A DNA stretch of 17,608 nucleotides from assembly GCA_021405325.1 (NCBI GenBank), contig QWII01000183.1, forward strand, positions 1-17,608. The letters are read 5' to 3'. A program made the translations under genes and the position numbers. Under the pieces are notes generated by a model. It was not told where the DNA came from and did no database searches. It saw only the letters and a program-made list of their open reading frames with translations. This document shows positions 7,493 through 15,168 of the stretch, in pieces. Source of the DNA: Caldilinea sp. CFX5. GTDB taxonomy: Bacteria > Chloroflexota > Anaerolineae > Caldilineales > Caldilineaceae. Within the stretch, counting starts at the first letter, position 1. The number at the start of each line of letters is the position of its first letter.

Positions 7493-8875
7493 ATGGAAGA
7501 ACGCATGATTCAATTTATTGCCGCCCTGCGCGCCGGCGGGGTGCGGGTGAGTCTGGCCGAGAGCGCCGACGCTATGCGGGCGGTCGATGATTTAGGGGTG
7601 CAGGATCGCGATGCCTTCCGCATGAGCTTGCGGGCGACCTTGGTCAAAGAGGCCAGCGGCATTCCGACCTTTGAGGAGTTATTCCCGCTCTTCTTTGGCG
7701 GCGATGGCGAAATGCCCCCGATGATGAATGGCATGGACGACATGAGTCCCGAAGAGGCGCAGATGATCGCCCAGGCCATGCGCATGTTCAATGAACAACT
7801 GCGCAAGCTGATGGAGAAGCTGCTGCGCGGCGAACAACTGACTGAGCAGGAGTTACGCCAACTGGGGCAGATGACCGGCCTGAACCGCATGGATGATATG
7901 CGCTACCGCGATTGGATGGCCCAACGCATGATGCGCGCCATGCAGTTCAAAGAAGTGCAACAGGCCATGAAGGAGATGATGGAGTTGCTCCAGCAGATGG
8001 GCATGAGCAAGGAGCGCATGGAGCAACTACGCCAACTGATCCGCGCCAACCAGAAAGCGATGGAAGAGCAGATCAACCAATACGCCGGCCAACGTATCGC
8101 CGAAAACATGAGCGAGCGTCCCCCCGATAACGCCATTGATGATCTGCTGGACAAACCCTTCCAGGCGCTTTCGGATAGCGACATGGACAAGCTGCGCAAG
8201 GAGATGCAGCGGCTGGCGAACCGGCTGCGCAGCCGCATTGCCTTGCGGCAGAAACGGGCCAAGACCGGCCAACTGGACGCCAAGGCGACCATCCGCACCA
8301 ATCTCAAAAATGGCGGCGTGCCGATGGAGATTCGCCATCGCGACCATCGCCTGAAACCGAAGCTGGTCGTCATCTGTGACATTAGCACCTCCATGCGTTA
8401 CTGCTCGGAGTTGATGCTGAGTCTGGTCCATGCCCTGCAAGATCTGATCACAAAGACCCATGCGTTTGCGTTCATCGACCATTTGGAGTATATTTCACCC
8501 GATTTTGTCGGACGCCAGGCCAACGATGCGATCCATCAAGTGCTGATTCGGATGCCCCCCGGCCACTACAGCACCGACCTGGGCTACAGCCTGACCAATT
8601 TCGCCCGTGATTATCTGGATACGGTCGATAGTCGCACCACCGTGATTATGGTGGGCGACGGTCGTAACAATTACAACAACCCCCATCTAGAGATCTTTAA
8701 AAACATCGCTCGTCGCAGCCGCCGCACCATCTGGATCAACCCGGAACAACCCATGATGTGGGGTAGCGGGGATAGTGATATGTTACAGTACGCCCCGCTT
8801 TGTGATAATGTCGTTGTTGCCTCAACCCTGGGAGAACTGACACAAGCTGTTGATCACCTACTCGCGCAACCGTAG
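7493..8875 (+). CDS. VWA-domain protein, CoxE family
   Basis: A 460-residue protein. Residues 290-460 form a von Willebrand factor A domain with a complete metal-binding MIDAS site: DISTS (296-300), Thr361 in YSTDLG, and Asp389 in MVGDGRNN. This matches the CoxE-like VWA family (VWA_CoxE). The N-terminal half is helical, highly charged and strikingly rich in methionine (23 Met within residues 74-190). GGAG at 7483-7486, 6 nt before ATG 7493, supports this start. Together with the MoxR ATPase upstream it should form a MoxR-VWA remodelling pair, in which the VWA protein bridges ATPase and client. Without a client operon the substrate stays open. The Met-rich arm could be a client-binding or metal-binding surface (inference). 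Confidence 0.88.
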   Translation: MEERMIQFIAALRAGGVRVSLAESADAMRAVDDLGVQDRDAFRMSLRATLVKEASGIPTFEELFPLFFGGDGEMPPMMNGMDDMSPEEAQMIAQAMRMFNEQLRKLMEKLLRGEQLTEQELRQLGQMTGLNRMDDMRYRDWMAQRMMRAMQFKEVQQAMKEMMELLQQMGMSKERMEQLRQLIRANQKAMEEQINQYAGQRIAENMSERPPDNAIDDLLDKPFQALSDSDMDKLRKEMQRLANRLRSRIALRQKRAKTGQLDAKATIRTNLKNGGVPMEIRHRDHRLKPKLVVICDISTSMRYCSELMLSLVHALQDLITKTHAFAFIDHLEYISPDFVGRQANDAIHQVLIRMPPGHYSTDLGYSLTNFARDYLDTVDSRTTVIMVGDGRNNYNNPHLEIFKNIARRSRRTIWINPEQPMMWGSGDSDMLQYAPLCDNVVVASTLGELTQAVDHLLAQP

Positions 8876-8911
8876 CCGCTGTTCAACATCCAGCTTCAGG
8901 CCCAAGCGTAC

Positions 8912-8980
8912 TTTGGTAGTAAAGACTTTAGTCTTCCTTCCGTTCTGCAAAACGCACAAAGACTAATGAACGTTACGAAA
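8912..8980. repeat. decayed palindromic intergenic repeat
   Basis: The left arm around GTAGTAAAGACTTTAGTCTT (8916-8935) resembles the reverse complement of the right arm (8958-8980), with several mismatches. The left arm also folds on itself (AAGACT/AGTCTT). The element lies just upstream of the point where the Uma2-like gene appears cut. It may weakly end the MoxR-VWA transcript; a T-rich tract is lacking. Confidence 0.45.
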
Positions 8981-9043
8981 ATAAAGCGGTAACTGTAGGT
9001 CATCGCCGCCGGCGTTCGTACGCTTGCCTGTCTCTACAGCACC

Positions 9044-9715
9044 ATGCAGACCCACCTGGGCCACCGTTCCGATGTCTATGTGACTGTGCAGACGCCGCTC
9101 CACTATGACCAGCAGCAGCCGGACTTGCACAAACTGCCTGACTTGATGGTCTTTAAGGAGCTACGTGACAACCAGGAGCGAGAGCGCATCCAGTTGTGGG
9201 CCGAAGGAGTCGCCCCCAGCGTCGTCATCGAGGTGACATCGCAGGCGACCTGGCTGGAAGATCTGGTCAACAAGAGCGCGCTCTACCTCCGCCTGGGTGT
9301 CAAGGAGTATATCATCTTTGACCCCTACAACGAGTTTCTCAAGGAGGGGCTGCAAGGACTGCGGCTGGTCAAGGGCGAGTATGTGCCGATTGCGCTCAAC
9401 AGCAAGGGCGCGCTGCCCAGTCAGGAATTGAATGTCAACTTGGTGCGACAGGGTCCGTTGCTCCGCCTTGTCCACCCGGAGACCGAGACATTGATCCCGT
9501 GGGGCGCCGAAGTGGCCGGCATTCAGGGCGAAGGGGTTGTCCAAGTGGTGCAGGCCAACCCGGAGACGCAGCAACAACTGGCCGCCGAAGCGCAACGCGC
9601 CCAAAAAGAGGCCGAACGCGCCGCGCGCGAAAGCAAACGCGCTCAGGCGCTCGAAGCCGAAAACGCCCATCTGCGCGTGCTGCTCGGTCAAATGCAGACC
9701 ACGCCGCACCGCTAA
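9044..9715 (+). CDS. Uma2-family nuclease-like protein, apparently 5'-truncated
   Basis: 223 residues resembling the Uma2/DUF820 family, which has a PD-(D/E)XK nuclease fold and is abundant in Cyanobacteria and Chloroflexota. Visible motifs are 'LPDLMVF' (Asp33), 'SVVIEVTSQ' (Glu63), then 'EDLVNKSALYLRLGVKEYIIFDP' with Lys77 as the likely catalytic lysine. The C-terminus (173-215) is an Ala/Glu/Arg coiled coil, common in this family. Family members normally have some 40-50 more residues at the N-terminus. Here the frame upstream still reads like family sequence (AAGVRTLACLYST) but meets a TAG at 8996-8998, and no start codon lies between. The ATG at 9044 has no ribosome binding site. I therefore think this is a remnant, although the core nuclease motifs are intact. 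Confidence 0.7.
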   Translation: MQTHLGHRSDVYVTVQTPLHYDQQQPDLHKLPDLMVFKELRDNQERERIQLWAEGVAPSVVIEVTSQATWLEDLVNKSALYLRLGVKEYIIFDPYNEFLKEGLQGLRLVKGEYVPIALNSKGALPSQELNVNLVRQGPLLRLVHPETETLIPWGAEVAGIQGEGVVQVVQANPETQQQLAAEAQRAQKEAERAARESKRAQALEAENAHLRVLLGQMQTTPHR

Positions 9716-9737
9716 AGAAAATTGCAAAATCATAGCG

Positions 9738-9873
9738 ATCCACTAGGATAGCGCGAGTAAGACAGTAAGACAGTTGATCAGTAGGACGGTAATTCCCACC
9801 ACCACCGTCCTACTGATCAACTGTCTTACTGGGTCACTATATGACTTACTTGCGCTATCGTATCCTAGTGGAT
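9738..9873. repeat. 136-bp hairpin-forming inverted repeat
   Basis: The inner arms 9763-9790 and 9804-9831 are perfectly complementary over 28 bp around a 13-base loop. The outer arms ATCCACTAGGATA (9738-9750) and TATCCTAGTGGAT (9861-9873) are also perfect. An intermediate pair (9751-9761 with 9845-9855) matches 10 of 11. The left arm contains the tandem GTAAGACA. Unpaired bases occur mainly on the right side (9832-9844 and 9856-9860). The element sits between the Uma2-like gene and ilvE and has the form of a small non-coding mobile or palindromic repeat. It could also act as a terminator stem. Confidence 0.85.
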
Positions 9874-9891
9874 TATTCAATGTAAGGAACC

Positions 9892-9898
9892 AAAGGAG
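9892..9898 (+). promoter_or_regulatory. ribosome binding site of ilvE
   Basis: AAAGGAG lies 8 nt before ATG 9907. This favours 9907 over the second ATG at 9913. Confidence 0.75.
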
Positions 9899-9906
9899 TT
9901 TCAACT

Positions 9907-10830
9907 ATGGCCATGCGGGCTGATTATATTTGGATGAATGGGAAGATCATTCCCTGGGAACAGGCGACGGTACATGTCTTCGCCCATGCGTTGCACTATG
10001 GCAGCAGCGCCTTTGAGGGCATTCGGGTCTATGACACAGTAAACGGCCCAGCCATTTTCCGGGGGCGCGAACATTTTGAGCGGCTGCTCTTTAGCTGCAA
10101 AGTCGCCCACATGCAATCGCCCTTGACGGTCGATGAGTGGATGCAAGTCACTGCCGATGTCGTCAAGGCCAATCAGCAACGCAGCGCCTATGTCCGCCCG
10201 TTGGTCTTCCGTGGCTACAACACGCTGGGCGTCGATGGCCGCGGCTGCCCAATTGATGCCATTCTGGCGACCGTGCCGTGGGGCGCCTATCTGGGCGCCG
10301 AAGGGTTGGAGAAGGGCGTCGATGTCCAGGTAAGCAGTTGGCGACGCATGGCCCCCGATACGCTCAGCGCGCTGGCAAAGATCGGCGGCCAATATGTCAA
10401 CAGCCAAAACATTGTCATGGAAGCCAAGGACAACGGCTTCACCGAAGGCATTGCGCTCGACATCTACGGCTATGTCAGCGAAGGCAGCGGCGAAAATATC
10501 TTTGTGATCTACAAGGGCGACATCTACACGCCGCCGCTGGGTAACAGCATCCTGGGCGGCATCACCCGCAACTGCGCCGCCACCATTGCCGAGGATCTGG
10601 GCTACAAGATCAAAGAGACCGTCATCCCGCGCGAAATGCTCTACCTGGCCGATGAAATCTTCTTCACCGGCACCGCCGCCGAGATCACGCCGGTGCGTTC
10701 CGTTGATCGCGTCCAGGTCGGCGCCGGCAAGCGCGGCCCCATCACCGAAGCGATTCAGTCGAAATTCTTTGGTATTGTCGAAGGCGAACTGCCCGATAAG
10801 TGGGGGTGGTTGACGCCGGTGAAATTATAG
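9907..10830 (+). CDS. ilvE: branched-chain amino acid aminotransferase
   Basis: A 307-residue fold-type IV PLP enzyme, the normal length for IlvE. It transfers the amino group between glutamate and the keto acids of leucine, isoleucine and valine in the cytoplasm, the last step of their synthesis. Signature parts are 'HALHYGSSAFEGIRVY' (27-42), 'YVRPLVFRGYNTLGV' (95-109), the PLP lysine Lys158 in 'SALAKIGGQYVNS', 'GYVSEGSGENIFV' (188-200), and the C-terminal 'DEIFFTGTAAEITPV' (249-263). It stands alone, with no other ilv or leu gene in the window. It is preceded by a large hairpin and followed by a palindrome shared with the convergent ABC gene. A D-amino-acid or 4-amino-4-deoxychorismate role is less likely given the EGSGENIF and Arg-containing motifs. 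Confidence 0.94.
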   Translation: MAMRADYIWMNGKIIPWEQATVHVFAHALHYGSSAFEGIRVYDTVNGPAIFRGREHFERLLFSCKVAHMQSPLTVDEWMQVTADVVKANQQRSAYVRPLVFRGYNTLGVDGRGCPIDAILATVPWGAYLGAEGLEKGVDVQVSSWRRMAPDTLSALAKIGGQYVNSQNIVMEAKDNGFTEGIALDIYGYVSEGSGENIFVIYKGDIYTPPLGNSILGGITRNCAATIAEDLGYKIKETVIPREMLYLADEIFFTGTAAEITPVRSVDRVQVGAGKRGPITEAIQSKFFGIVEGELPDKWGWLTPVKL

Positions 10831-10837
10831 CGTGCTG

Positions 10838-10892
10838 CGTGCTACGTGCTGCGTTGCCTGAGCCTGTCGAAGGCAACGCAGCACGTAGCACG
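10838..10892. repeat. perfect 22-bp palindrome between convergent genes
   Basis: CGTGCTACGTGCTGCGTTGC... (10838-10859) pairs perfectly with 10871-10892 around the loop GAGCCTGTCGA. With the flanking bases the loop reads CCTGAGCCTGTCGAAGG, a string that recurs in intergenic repeats of many bacteria. The right arm ends 1 base before the stop codon of the ABC ATPase gene (10893-10895). It may serve as a two-way terminator, but no T-run is present. Confidence 0.85.
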
Positions 10893-11621
10893 TCATATCG
10901 TCGCATGTAAATTCGCCAACGCATTAATTTCCTCACGCGTGGTCAAGATCTGGTTGATCTTGCCATCCTTCATCCGAATGACTCGATCGACATATTGACA
11001 CATCCGCAAGTCGTGCGTGACCATGATGCCGGCGCGCTGTTGCTCATGAATCAGGTCGGCAAAGGTGGCGACGACCTGATTGGCGCGCTCGGTGTCGAGG
11101 CTGGCGGTCGGTTCGTCGGCCAGGACAATTTGGGGTTCATGGATCAGGGCGCGGGCAATGGCGACCCGCTGCTGTTGACCGCCAGACAGTTGACCAGGAT
11201 AGTTCCGCATGCGGTCGCCCAGGCCCAAACGAACCAATAACTCCTCAGCACGCTGACGACCATTGCGGTCGAGCTTGCCGTTGAGCCGCAGCATCAATTC
11301 GACATTTTCGCGCGCATTGAGATAGGGAACCAGATTGTTGGACTGAAAGGAAAAGCCGATGGCGCGCCCGCGGAAACGGGTGCGGCGGCTTTCACTCATG
11401 GTGGTGAGATCCTCACCGGCAATATGAATCGAGCCATGCGAAGGTCGGAGCAGACCGGCCAACATCGCCAACATACTCGTCTTGCCCGAACCACTCGGCC
11501 CTACCAGCGCCACAAATTCGCCGGCGTGGACGGCCAGCGAAACCTCATCCACGGCGCGCACAATGTTTGGCCCGGAACCATACAATTTGGTGACAGTCTC
11601 TGCTTCTAAAACTGTGATCAT
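10893..11621 (-). CDS. ABC transporter ATP-binding protein, MacB/LolD/DevA type
   Basis: 242 residues from ATG 11621. GAGGAAGG just upstream on the minus strand supports this start over a longer one at 11708. It has Walker A GPSGSGKT (41-48), Q-loop Gln93, signature LSGGQQQR (145-152), Walker B IVLADEPTASLD (165-176) and H-loop His203 (MVTHD). It is the motor of the exporter whose permease and fusion protein are encoded upstream in the same operon. ATPases of this group drive mechanotransmission rather than moving substrate through the membrane channel. A 103-nt spacer with a stem-loop separates it from the permease gene, unlike the tight spacing earlier in the operon. The substrate cannot be read from the sequence. 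Confidence 0.92.
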   Translation of the reverse strand: MITVLEAETVTKLYGSGPNIVRAVDEVSLAVHAGEFVALVGPSGSGKTSMLAMLAGLLRPSHGSIHIAGEDLTTMSESRRTRFRGRAIGFSFQSNNLVPYLNARENVELMLRLNGKLDRNGRQRAEELLVRLGLGDRMRNYPGQLSGGQQQRVAIARALIHEPQIVLADEPTASLDTERANQVVATFADLIHEQQRAGIMVTHDLRMCQYVDRVIRMKDGKINQILTTREEINALANLHATI

Positions 11622-11640
11622 CTGCACCTTCCTCAACCCT

Positions 11641-11715
11641 ACAGCGGATGACGGCGAGAACGGATAAAGCCTCCCGGCCACGAAGGCCAAATCCGTTCCC
11701 ACCTTCATCCGTTGT
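11641..11715 (-). repeat. nested stem-loop between permease and ATPase genes
   Basis: The outer arms ACAGCGGATGA (11641-11651) and TCATCCGTTGT (11705-11715) match at 10 of 11. The inner arms GAACGGAT (11658-11665) and ATCCGTTC (11691-11698) are perfect. Inside lies GGCC-ACGAA-GGCC (11676-11688). It could adjust how much ATPase is made relative to permease, or be one more intergenic repeat. Confidence 0.65.
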
Positions 11716-11724
11716 TGTGTCGTG

Positions 11725-12882
11725 TTACTGCGCTAATCCTAACGCCGTTAAGGGTTCCACTTTCAACAACGCCCAGACCGACACCAGGCCGCCCGCCGGA
11801 CCAATCAACATGAGCGCGGTCACTGCGGCGGCAACCGCATCACCGGTAAAGACAATGGGAATCCCCGGCGGGAAACTGGCCGCCAACAAGAGCGAACCAA
11901 TCGCACCCAATGCGACGCCGAGGGCATTGATGGTGACAATCTGGGTCAACGCCGCCAGCGCAATCGTGGTGTTGGAAGCGCCGACCGCTTTGAGCATCCC
12001 AATCTGCGCTACCTTCTGCAAAGTCTGAATCTGAAAGAAGCCACCGATCACCAGAATACCGATGAAAAAGGTGAAATAGCGCTGCGTATCGAGCGTACTC
12101 TGCTGCGCCGAATAGCCGGGAGTAGCTTCATAGGCGGTCACGCGATCAACCGCTTCAATCTTGCCGACCTCTTGCATCACTTTTTGCGCCATCGCTGCTT
12201 CATCACCCGGATTGACCAGTTTAACAGCGGCAATATTGGAGATCAAGCTGCCATTGCCGCTGTCGGTTTCTCCTTTGGGCCGCACCTTGTCCCAAGTGAG
12301 ATAAGGCACAAAAATGGAAGGGCGAATAAAGTATTGCCGACCATCGCTGATGCCGACTACCGCCAGGTCATAGAATTCTTCTTTGGCGGCTTGGGTAACT
12401 TTCAAGCGGATGGTGTCACCCACCTTCATCCCCCGCCGGATGGCGATATTGCCGTCGATCACCACATCATTGCCCCGGTTGCGTCCCAGCGTCTGCCCTT
12501 CAAAGACCGGCGGCTCACCGGGGTGGCCCGGTTCGACGCCGATCAGGGAGATATTCAGATCATCCTGCCCATCGCTGAAGACCAGCGAACCATCGGCCAC
12601 AAAGACCTGCCCGACATCCGCCACCCCTTCTACCCGGCGAATAGCGTTGACGGTGGCGCGGTCGATCCGGCTGCTGGGAATGGAAAGATCGACATTCTCC
12701 TGGTAGACCACCAGTTCGCCGTTGAGCTTCTGAATGTACTCCCGGTTGCCGTTGCCCAGCCCTTCGGCCAGCGCAGCGATAAAGAGTACCAGCGTCGTGA
12801 TCAGCGCCACGATCAGGCTGATCAGCAGAAAGCGTCCTTTGCTATGCCAGATTTCTTTGAGCGCAAGGTAAATCGCTAACAT
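11725..12882 (-). CDS. FtsX/MacB-like ABC transporter permease (DevC type)
   Basis: 385 residues with the four-helix MacB/FtsX plan. TM1 is at about 17-40, a large extracytoplasmic domain follows (about 45-268), then TM2 (269-288), TM3 (about 305-334) and TM4 (about 348-371). The conserved cytoplasmic loop KVAQIGMLKAVGAS (290-303) is present. It starts 16 nt after the stop of the membrane-fusion gene, which supports co-translation as one operon. With the fusion protein and ATPase it should form a MacAB- or DevBCA-like exporter. Such systems move peptides, lipids, glycolipids or antibiotics, and the cargo here is unknown. A weak GAGG lies 4 nt upstream of the start. Confidence 0.9.
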   Translation of the reverse strand: MLAIYLALKEIWHSKGRFLLISLIVALITTLVLFIAALAEGLGNGNREYIQKLNGELVVYQENVDLSIPSSRIDRATVNAIRRVEGVADVGQVFVADGSLVFSDGQDDLNISLIGVEPGHPGEPPVFEGQTLGRNRGNDVVIDGNIAIRRGMKVGDTIRLKVTQAAKEEFYDLAVVGISDGRQYFIRPSIFVPYLTWDKVRPKGETDSGNGSLISNIAAVKLVNPGDEAAMAQKVMQEVGKIEAVDRVTAYEATPGYSAQQSTLDTQRYFTFFIGILVIGGFFQIQTLQKVAQIGMLKAVGASNTTIALAALTQIVTINALGVALGAIGSLLLAASFPPGIPIVFTGDAVAAAVTALMLIGPAGGLVSVWALLKVEPLTALGLAQ

Positions 12883-12898
12883 ACTGCCTCATCTATAG

Positions 12899-14230
12899 TT
12901 ATGGTCTTGCGAGCGTAACGACGGTCGTCATATTCCAGAGGAAACGCTCATCTTGTTGCGCCGGGTCGATCACAACGGTGTAGACAATGTCACCCCGGTT
13001 GTCCTCGCCGATGGGGCGCACCCGTTTGACCGTGCCGGTCATTGTCAAATCCGGGATGGCGTCAAAGGAAAGTTCGACCTGCGTGCCAGGGGTAATCCCG
13101 ACAATGTCCAGTTCGGTCAAATCTTCCGTTTCCACTTCCCAGGTGGTGAGATCAGCCAGTTGTACAAGCGGGGCGGCGGGCGCGGCCTGTTCGCCGGTTT
13201 CAACATTCAACGCGGCCACGGCGCCGGCAAAGGGGGCGCGCAATTCCGTCTCACCCAACGCCACCAGCGCTTGTTGCAAGGCCGCCACCGCCGACGCCAC
13301 ATCCGCCTCCGCCACTGCCACCGATTCGGCCCGTGGCCCGGCCAGCAGTAGGTCAAGTTGCGCCTGTTGGGCGGCGACATCGGCCGCGGCCGCCGCCATA
13401 TCCGCGGGCATAGCGTCACGTAGGGTTTTCAATTGCGCTTGCGCCTGGCGCACTTGGGCGCTGGCGGCAGCAATATCGGCCTGACTGGCGCCCGCTTCCA
13501 GATCAGCTAAGCGCGCTTGGGCTGCCTCAAAGTTGTTTGTCGCTTGTTGAAGGGCGGCTGATTGTGGCGTGGCGCCCAAATCATTACGCCACTTCACCAA
13601 GTTATAGGCGCTTTGGGCTTGTTTCAACACGGCCTGTGCATTGGCTAAATCGGCGCGTGCGGCAATCAATTGCTGATCGCCGGCCCCTTCCAGGACTTTT
13701 GCCAACGAAGCTTGTGAAGCATTGAGACCGGCTTCCGCAGCGGCAATCTGCCCAGGCAAGGCGGCGCCGGCCAGGCGATCATAGCGCGCTTGCGCGGCTG
13801 TCAGGGCTGCTTCGGCTTGGGCGACCTGTTCGGCTCGCGGTGGCGCCGTCAGTTCCTGCAAACGCGCTTGCGCCCGCTGGAAATCGGCTTGCGCACGGGA
13901 GACAGCCACCTGCTGTTGGTTGGCGTTGAGGCGCACCAACAGTTGCCCAGCGGCCACCGTCTCCCCCTCTTGCACCAGTACCTCGGCCACAATGCCGCCC
14001 ACGGCCAGACTGAGATCCGCCCGTTGCACCGGCACTAGGCGCGCATCGGCGACCACACTCGGCGCCGGCGCGTCAGCTTGAGCTTCTGCGGCGGCGCCGG
14101 CAGCGGCAGTCGCCGCGTCCGGTGTGGGCTCGGCAGCGGGGCCAGGAATCAATCCTTGCTGCATGGCATAGTAACCACCAGCGCCCAACAGCACAACCAA
14201 GATCAGTATAATCAGCAACCATCGTCTCAT
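12899..14230 (-). CDS. membrane-fusion (HlyD/DevB/MacA-like) periplasmic adaptor protein
   Basis: 443 residues. One N-terminal anchor (about 4-23) is followed by an Ala/Pro-rich linker. The first half of a biotinyl-lipoyl domain is at about 66-105 ('GGIVAEVLVQEGETVAAGQLLVRL'). A very long Ala/Gln-rich coiled-coil hairpin follows (about 105-325). The second lipoyl half is 'ELRAPFAGAVAALNVETGEQA' (329-349), and a beta-barrel domain runs to the end. In diderm bacteria such proteins link the permease to an outer-membrane channel. In a single-membrane Chloroflexota cell the protein more likely reaches into the wall (inference). GAGGAA, 7 nt ahead of ATG 14230, supports the start. It lies 55 nt after tetR. 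Confidence 0.9.
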   Translation of the reverse strand: MRRWLLIILILVVLLGAGGYYAMQQGLIPGPAAEPTPDAATAAAGAAAEAQADAPAPSVVADARLVPVQRADLSLAVGGIVAEVLVQEGETVAAGQLLVRLNANQQQVAVSRAQADFQRAQARLQELTAPPRAEQVAQAEAALTAAQARYDRLAGAALPGQIAAAEAGLNASQASLAKVLEGAGDQQLIAARADLANAQAVLKQAQSAYNLVKWRNDLGATPQSAALQQATNNFEAAQARLADLEAGASQADIAAASAQVRQAQAQLKTLRDAMPADMAAAAADVAAQQAQLDLLLAGPRAESVAVAEADVASAVAALQQALVALGETELRAPFAGAVAALNVETGEQAAPAAPLVQLADLTTWEVETEDLTELDIVGITPGTQVELSFDAIPDLTMTGTVKRVRPIGEDNRGDIVYTVVIDPAQQDERFLWNMTTVVTLARP

Positions 14231-14285
14231 AAGTGTTTCCTCAACATCGACGTATATTTAAAGATTTATTAAAAGTTTACCAAGG

Positions 14286-14894
14286 TTAGGCCGGGGCAGA
14301 CGAAAGGCGAATGCCATCCAAGAGAATGGTGATGATCTCCGCCACCATCACCTCACGCGGCGGCGCGCCCTGCTGGCGCACGGCGTGGTTTAAGCTATCG
14401 ATCAACGTTAGAAAAGTGCCCGCCAGGAGATCCGGCAGAACGGAGCGAATTTCGCCCCGTTCCTGAGCGGCGAGAAAGAGTTGGCGCAGCGGGGTGAACA
14501 TGGCGTCATAGGCCACCCGCCCCAAGTGCTGGCGTTGTGCGGGGGTAAGCGCCGGCATATCAGCATGCATCATCGCCAGCAAATTGAGCGGGGGTTGGGA
14601 CGCAAACCAACCGGCGATAGCATAGAGCTGCGCCCGCACATCCGGCGGCGCGGCGGCGATGGCGGCCGCCATGCCTTGGCGGTGTCGTTCAAAAGTGCGC
14701 GTGGCGACGGCAACAAACAACTGTTCTTTGCCTTCGGGGAAGTGATAATAGAGCGACGCCTGGCGCATCTCTAGAGCGTCTGCCACATCCCGTAGCGTGA
14801 TGGAGTGATACCCACGCCGCATAAAAAGCTCTTCCGCTACATCCAGGACGCGTTGGCGCGCGTCACTGGGCATCATATCGATTGCGGTTGTCAC
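14286..14894 (-). CDS. TetR/AcrR-family transcriptional repressor
   Basis: I place the start at GTG 14894, which follows AAAGGAG with 8 nt spacing; this gives 202 residues, normal for the family. Longer (ATG 14993) and shorter (ATG 14876) starts lack such a site. The helix-turn-helix is 'SITLRDVADALEMRQASLYYHF' (31-52), with the usual 'ARQRVLDVAEELFMRRGY' before it. The C-terminal helical domain (about 60-200) should bind an unknown small ligand. As first gene of an exporter operon it most likely represses its own operon and is released by the exported compound or a related one. A probable operator lies at 15005-15022. Confidence 0.92.
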   Translation of the reverse strand: MTTAIDMMPSDARQRVLDVAEELFMRRGYHSITLRDVADALEMRQASLYYHFPEGKEQLFVAVATRTFERHRQGMAAAIAAAPPDVRAQLYAIAGWFASQPPLNLLAMMHADMPALTPAQRQHLGRVAYDAMFTPLRQLFLAAQERGEIRSVLPDLLAGTFLTLIDSLNHAVRQQGAPPREVMVAEIITILLDGIRLSSAPA

Positions 14895-15004
14895 TGTTAT
14901 CACTCCTTTGCCTGTTGCCGGTAGCAGGATGAAGCCCGGCGACTGGCCATGCTTGGCACCTTTCGGGGTACTACTTCCTTGCCTAAGCAGCATACTTGTT
15001 TTCT

Positions 15005-15022
15005 ACCTACTATTCGGTAGGT
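15005..15022. promoter_or_regulatory. probable TetR operator
   Basis: ACCTAC-TATTCG-GTAGGT is a perfect 6-bp inverted repeat with a 6-bp spacer. It lies between the divergent tetR operon and the LysM gene, 110 nt ahead of the tetR start. Its size and placing fit autoregulation. The link to this TetR is inferred from position only. Confidence 0.5.
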
Positions 15023-15139
15023 TTATACACAATTTAGACAAAATGTGGACAACCGCTGGAAATTAAATAAAAAAGGCACAAACGGAGGGTGCATGAGGTG
15101 CAAAGGCGAGGCATCACTTCATTACAATCAGCAAGATGC

Positions 15140-15168
15140 TTGCATCTCCTGTCAGCTTGTGTTATTAT
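15140..15168 (+). promoter_or_regulatory. candidate promoter of the LysM lipoprotein gene
   Basis: TATTAT (15163-15168) is one base from the -10 consensus. A weak -35, TTGCAT (15140-15145), lies 17 bp upstream. The palindrome AGATGC-TT-GCATCT (15134-15147) overlaps the -35 and could be a regulator site. The predicted 5' leader is about 100 nt. Confidence 0.35.

Noticed and set aside
12172..12879. 235-residue plus-strand frame
   Set aside because: It is the antisense of the permease gene, whose membrane spans and conserved loop are clear.
14895..14993. Longer TetR start at ATG 14993
   Set aside because: No ribosome binding site there, whereas GTG 14894 has AAAGGAG at good spacing and gives the usual family length.
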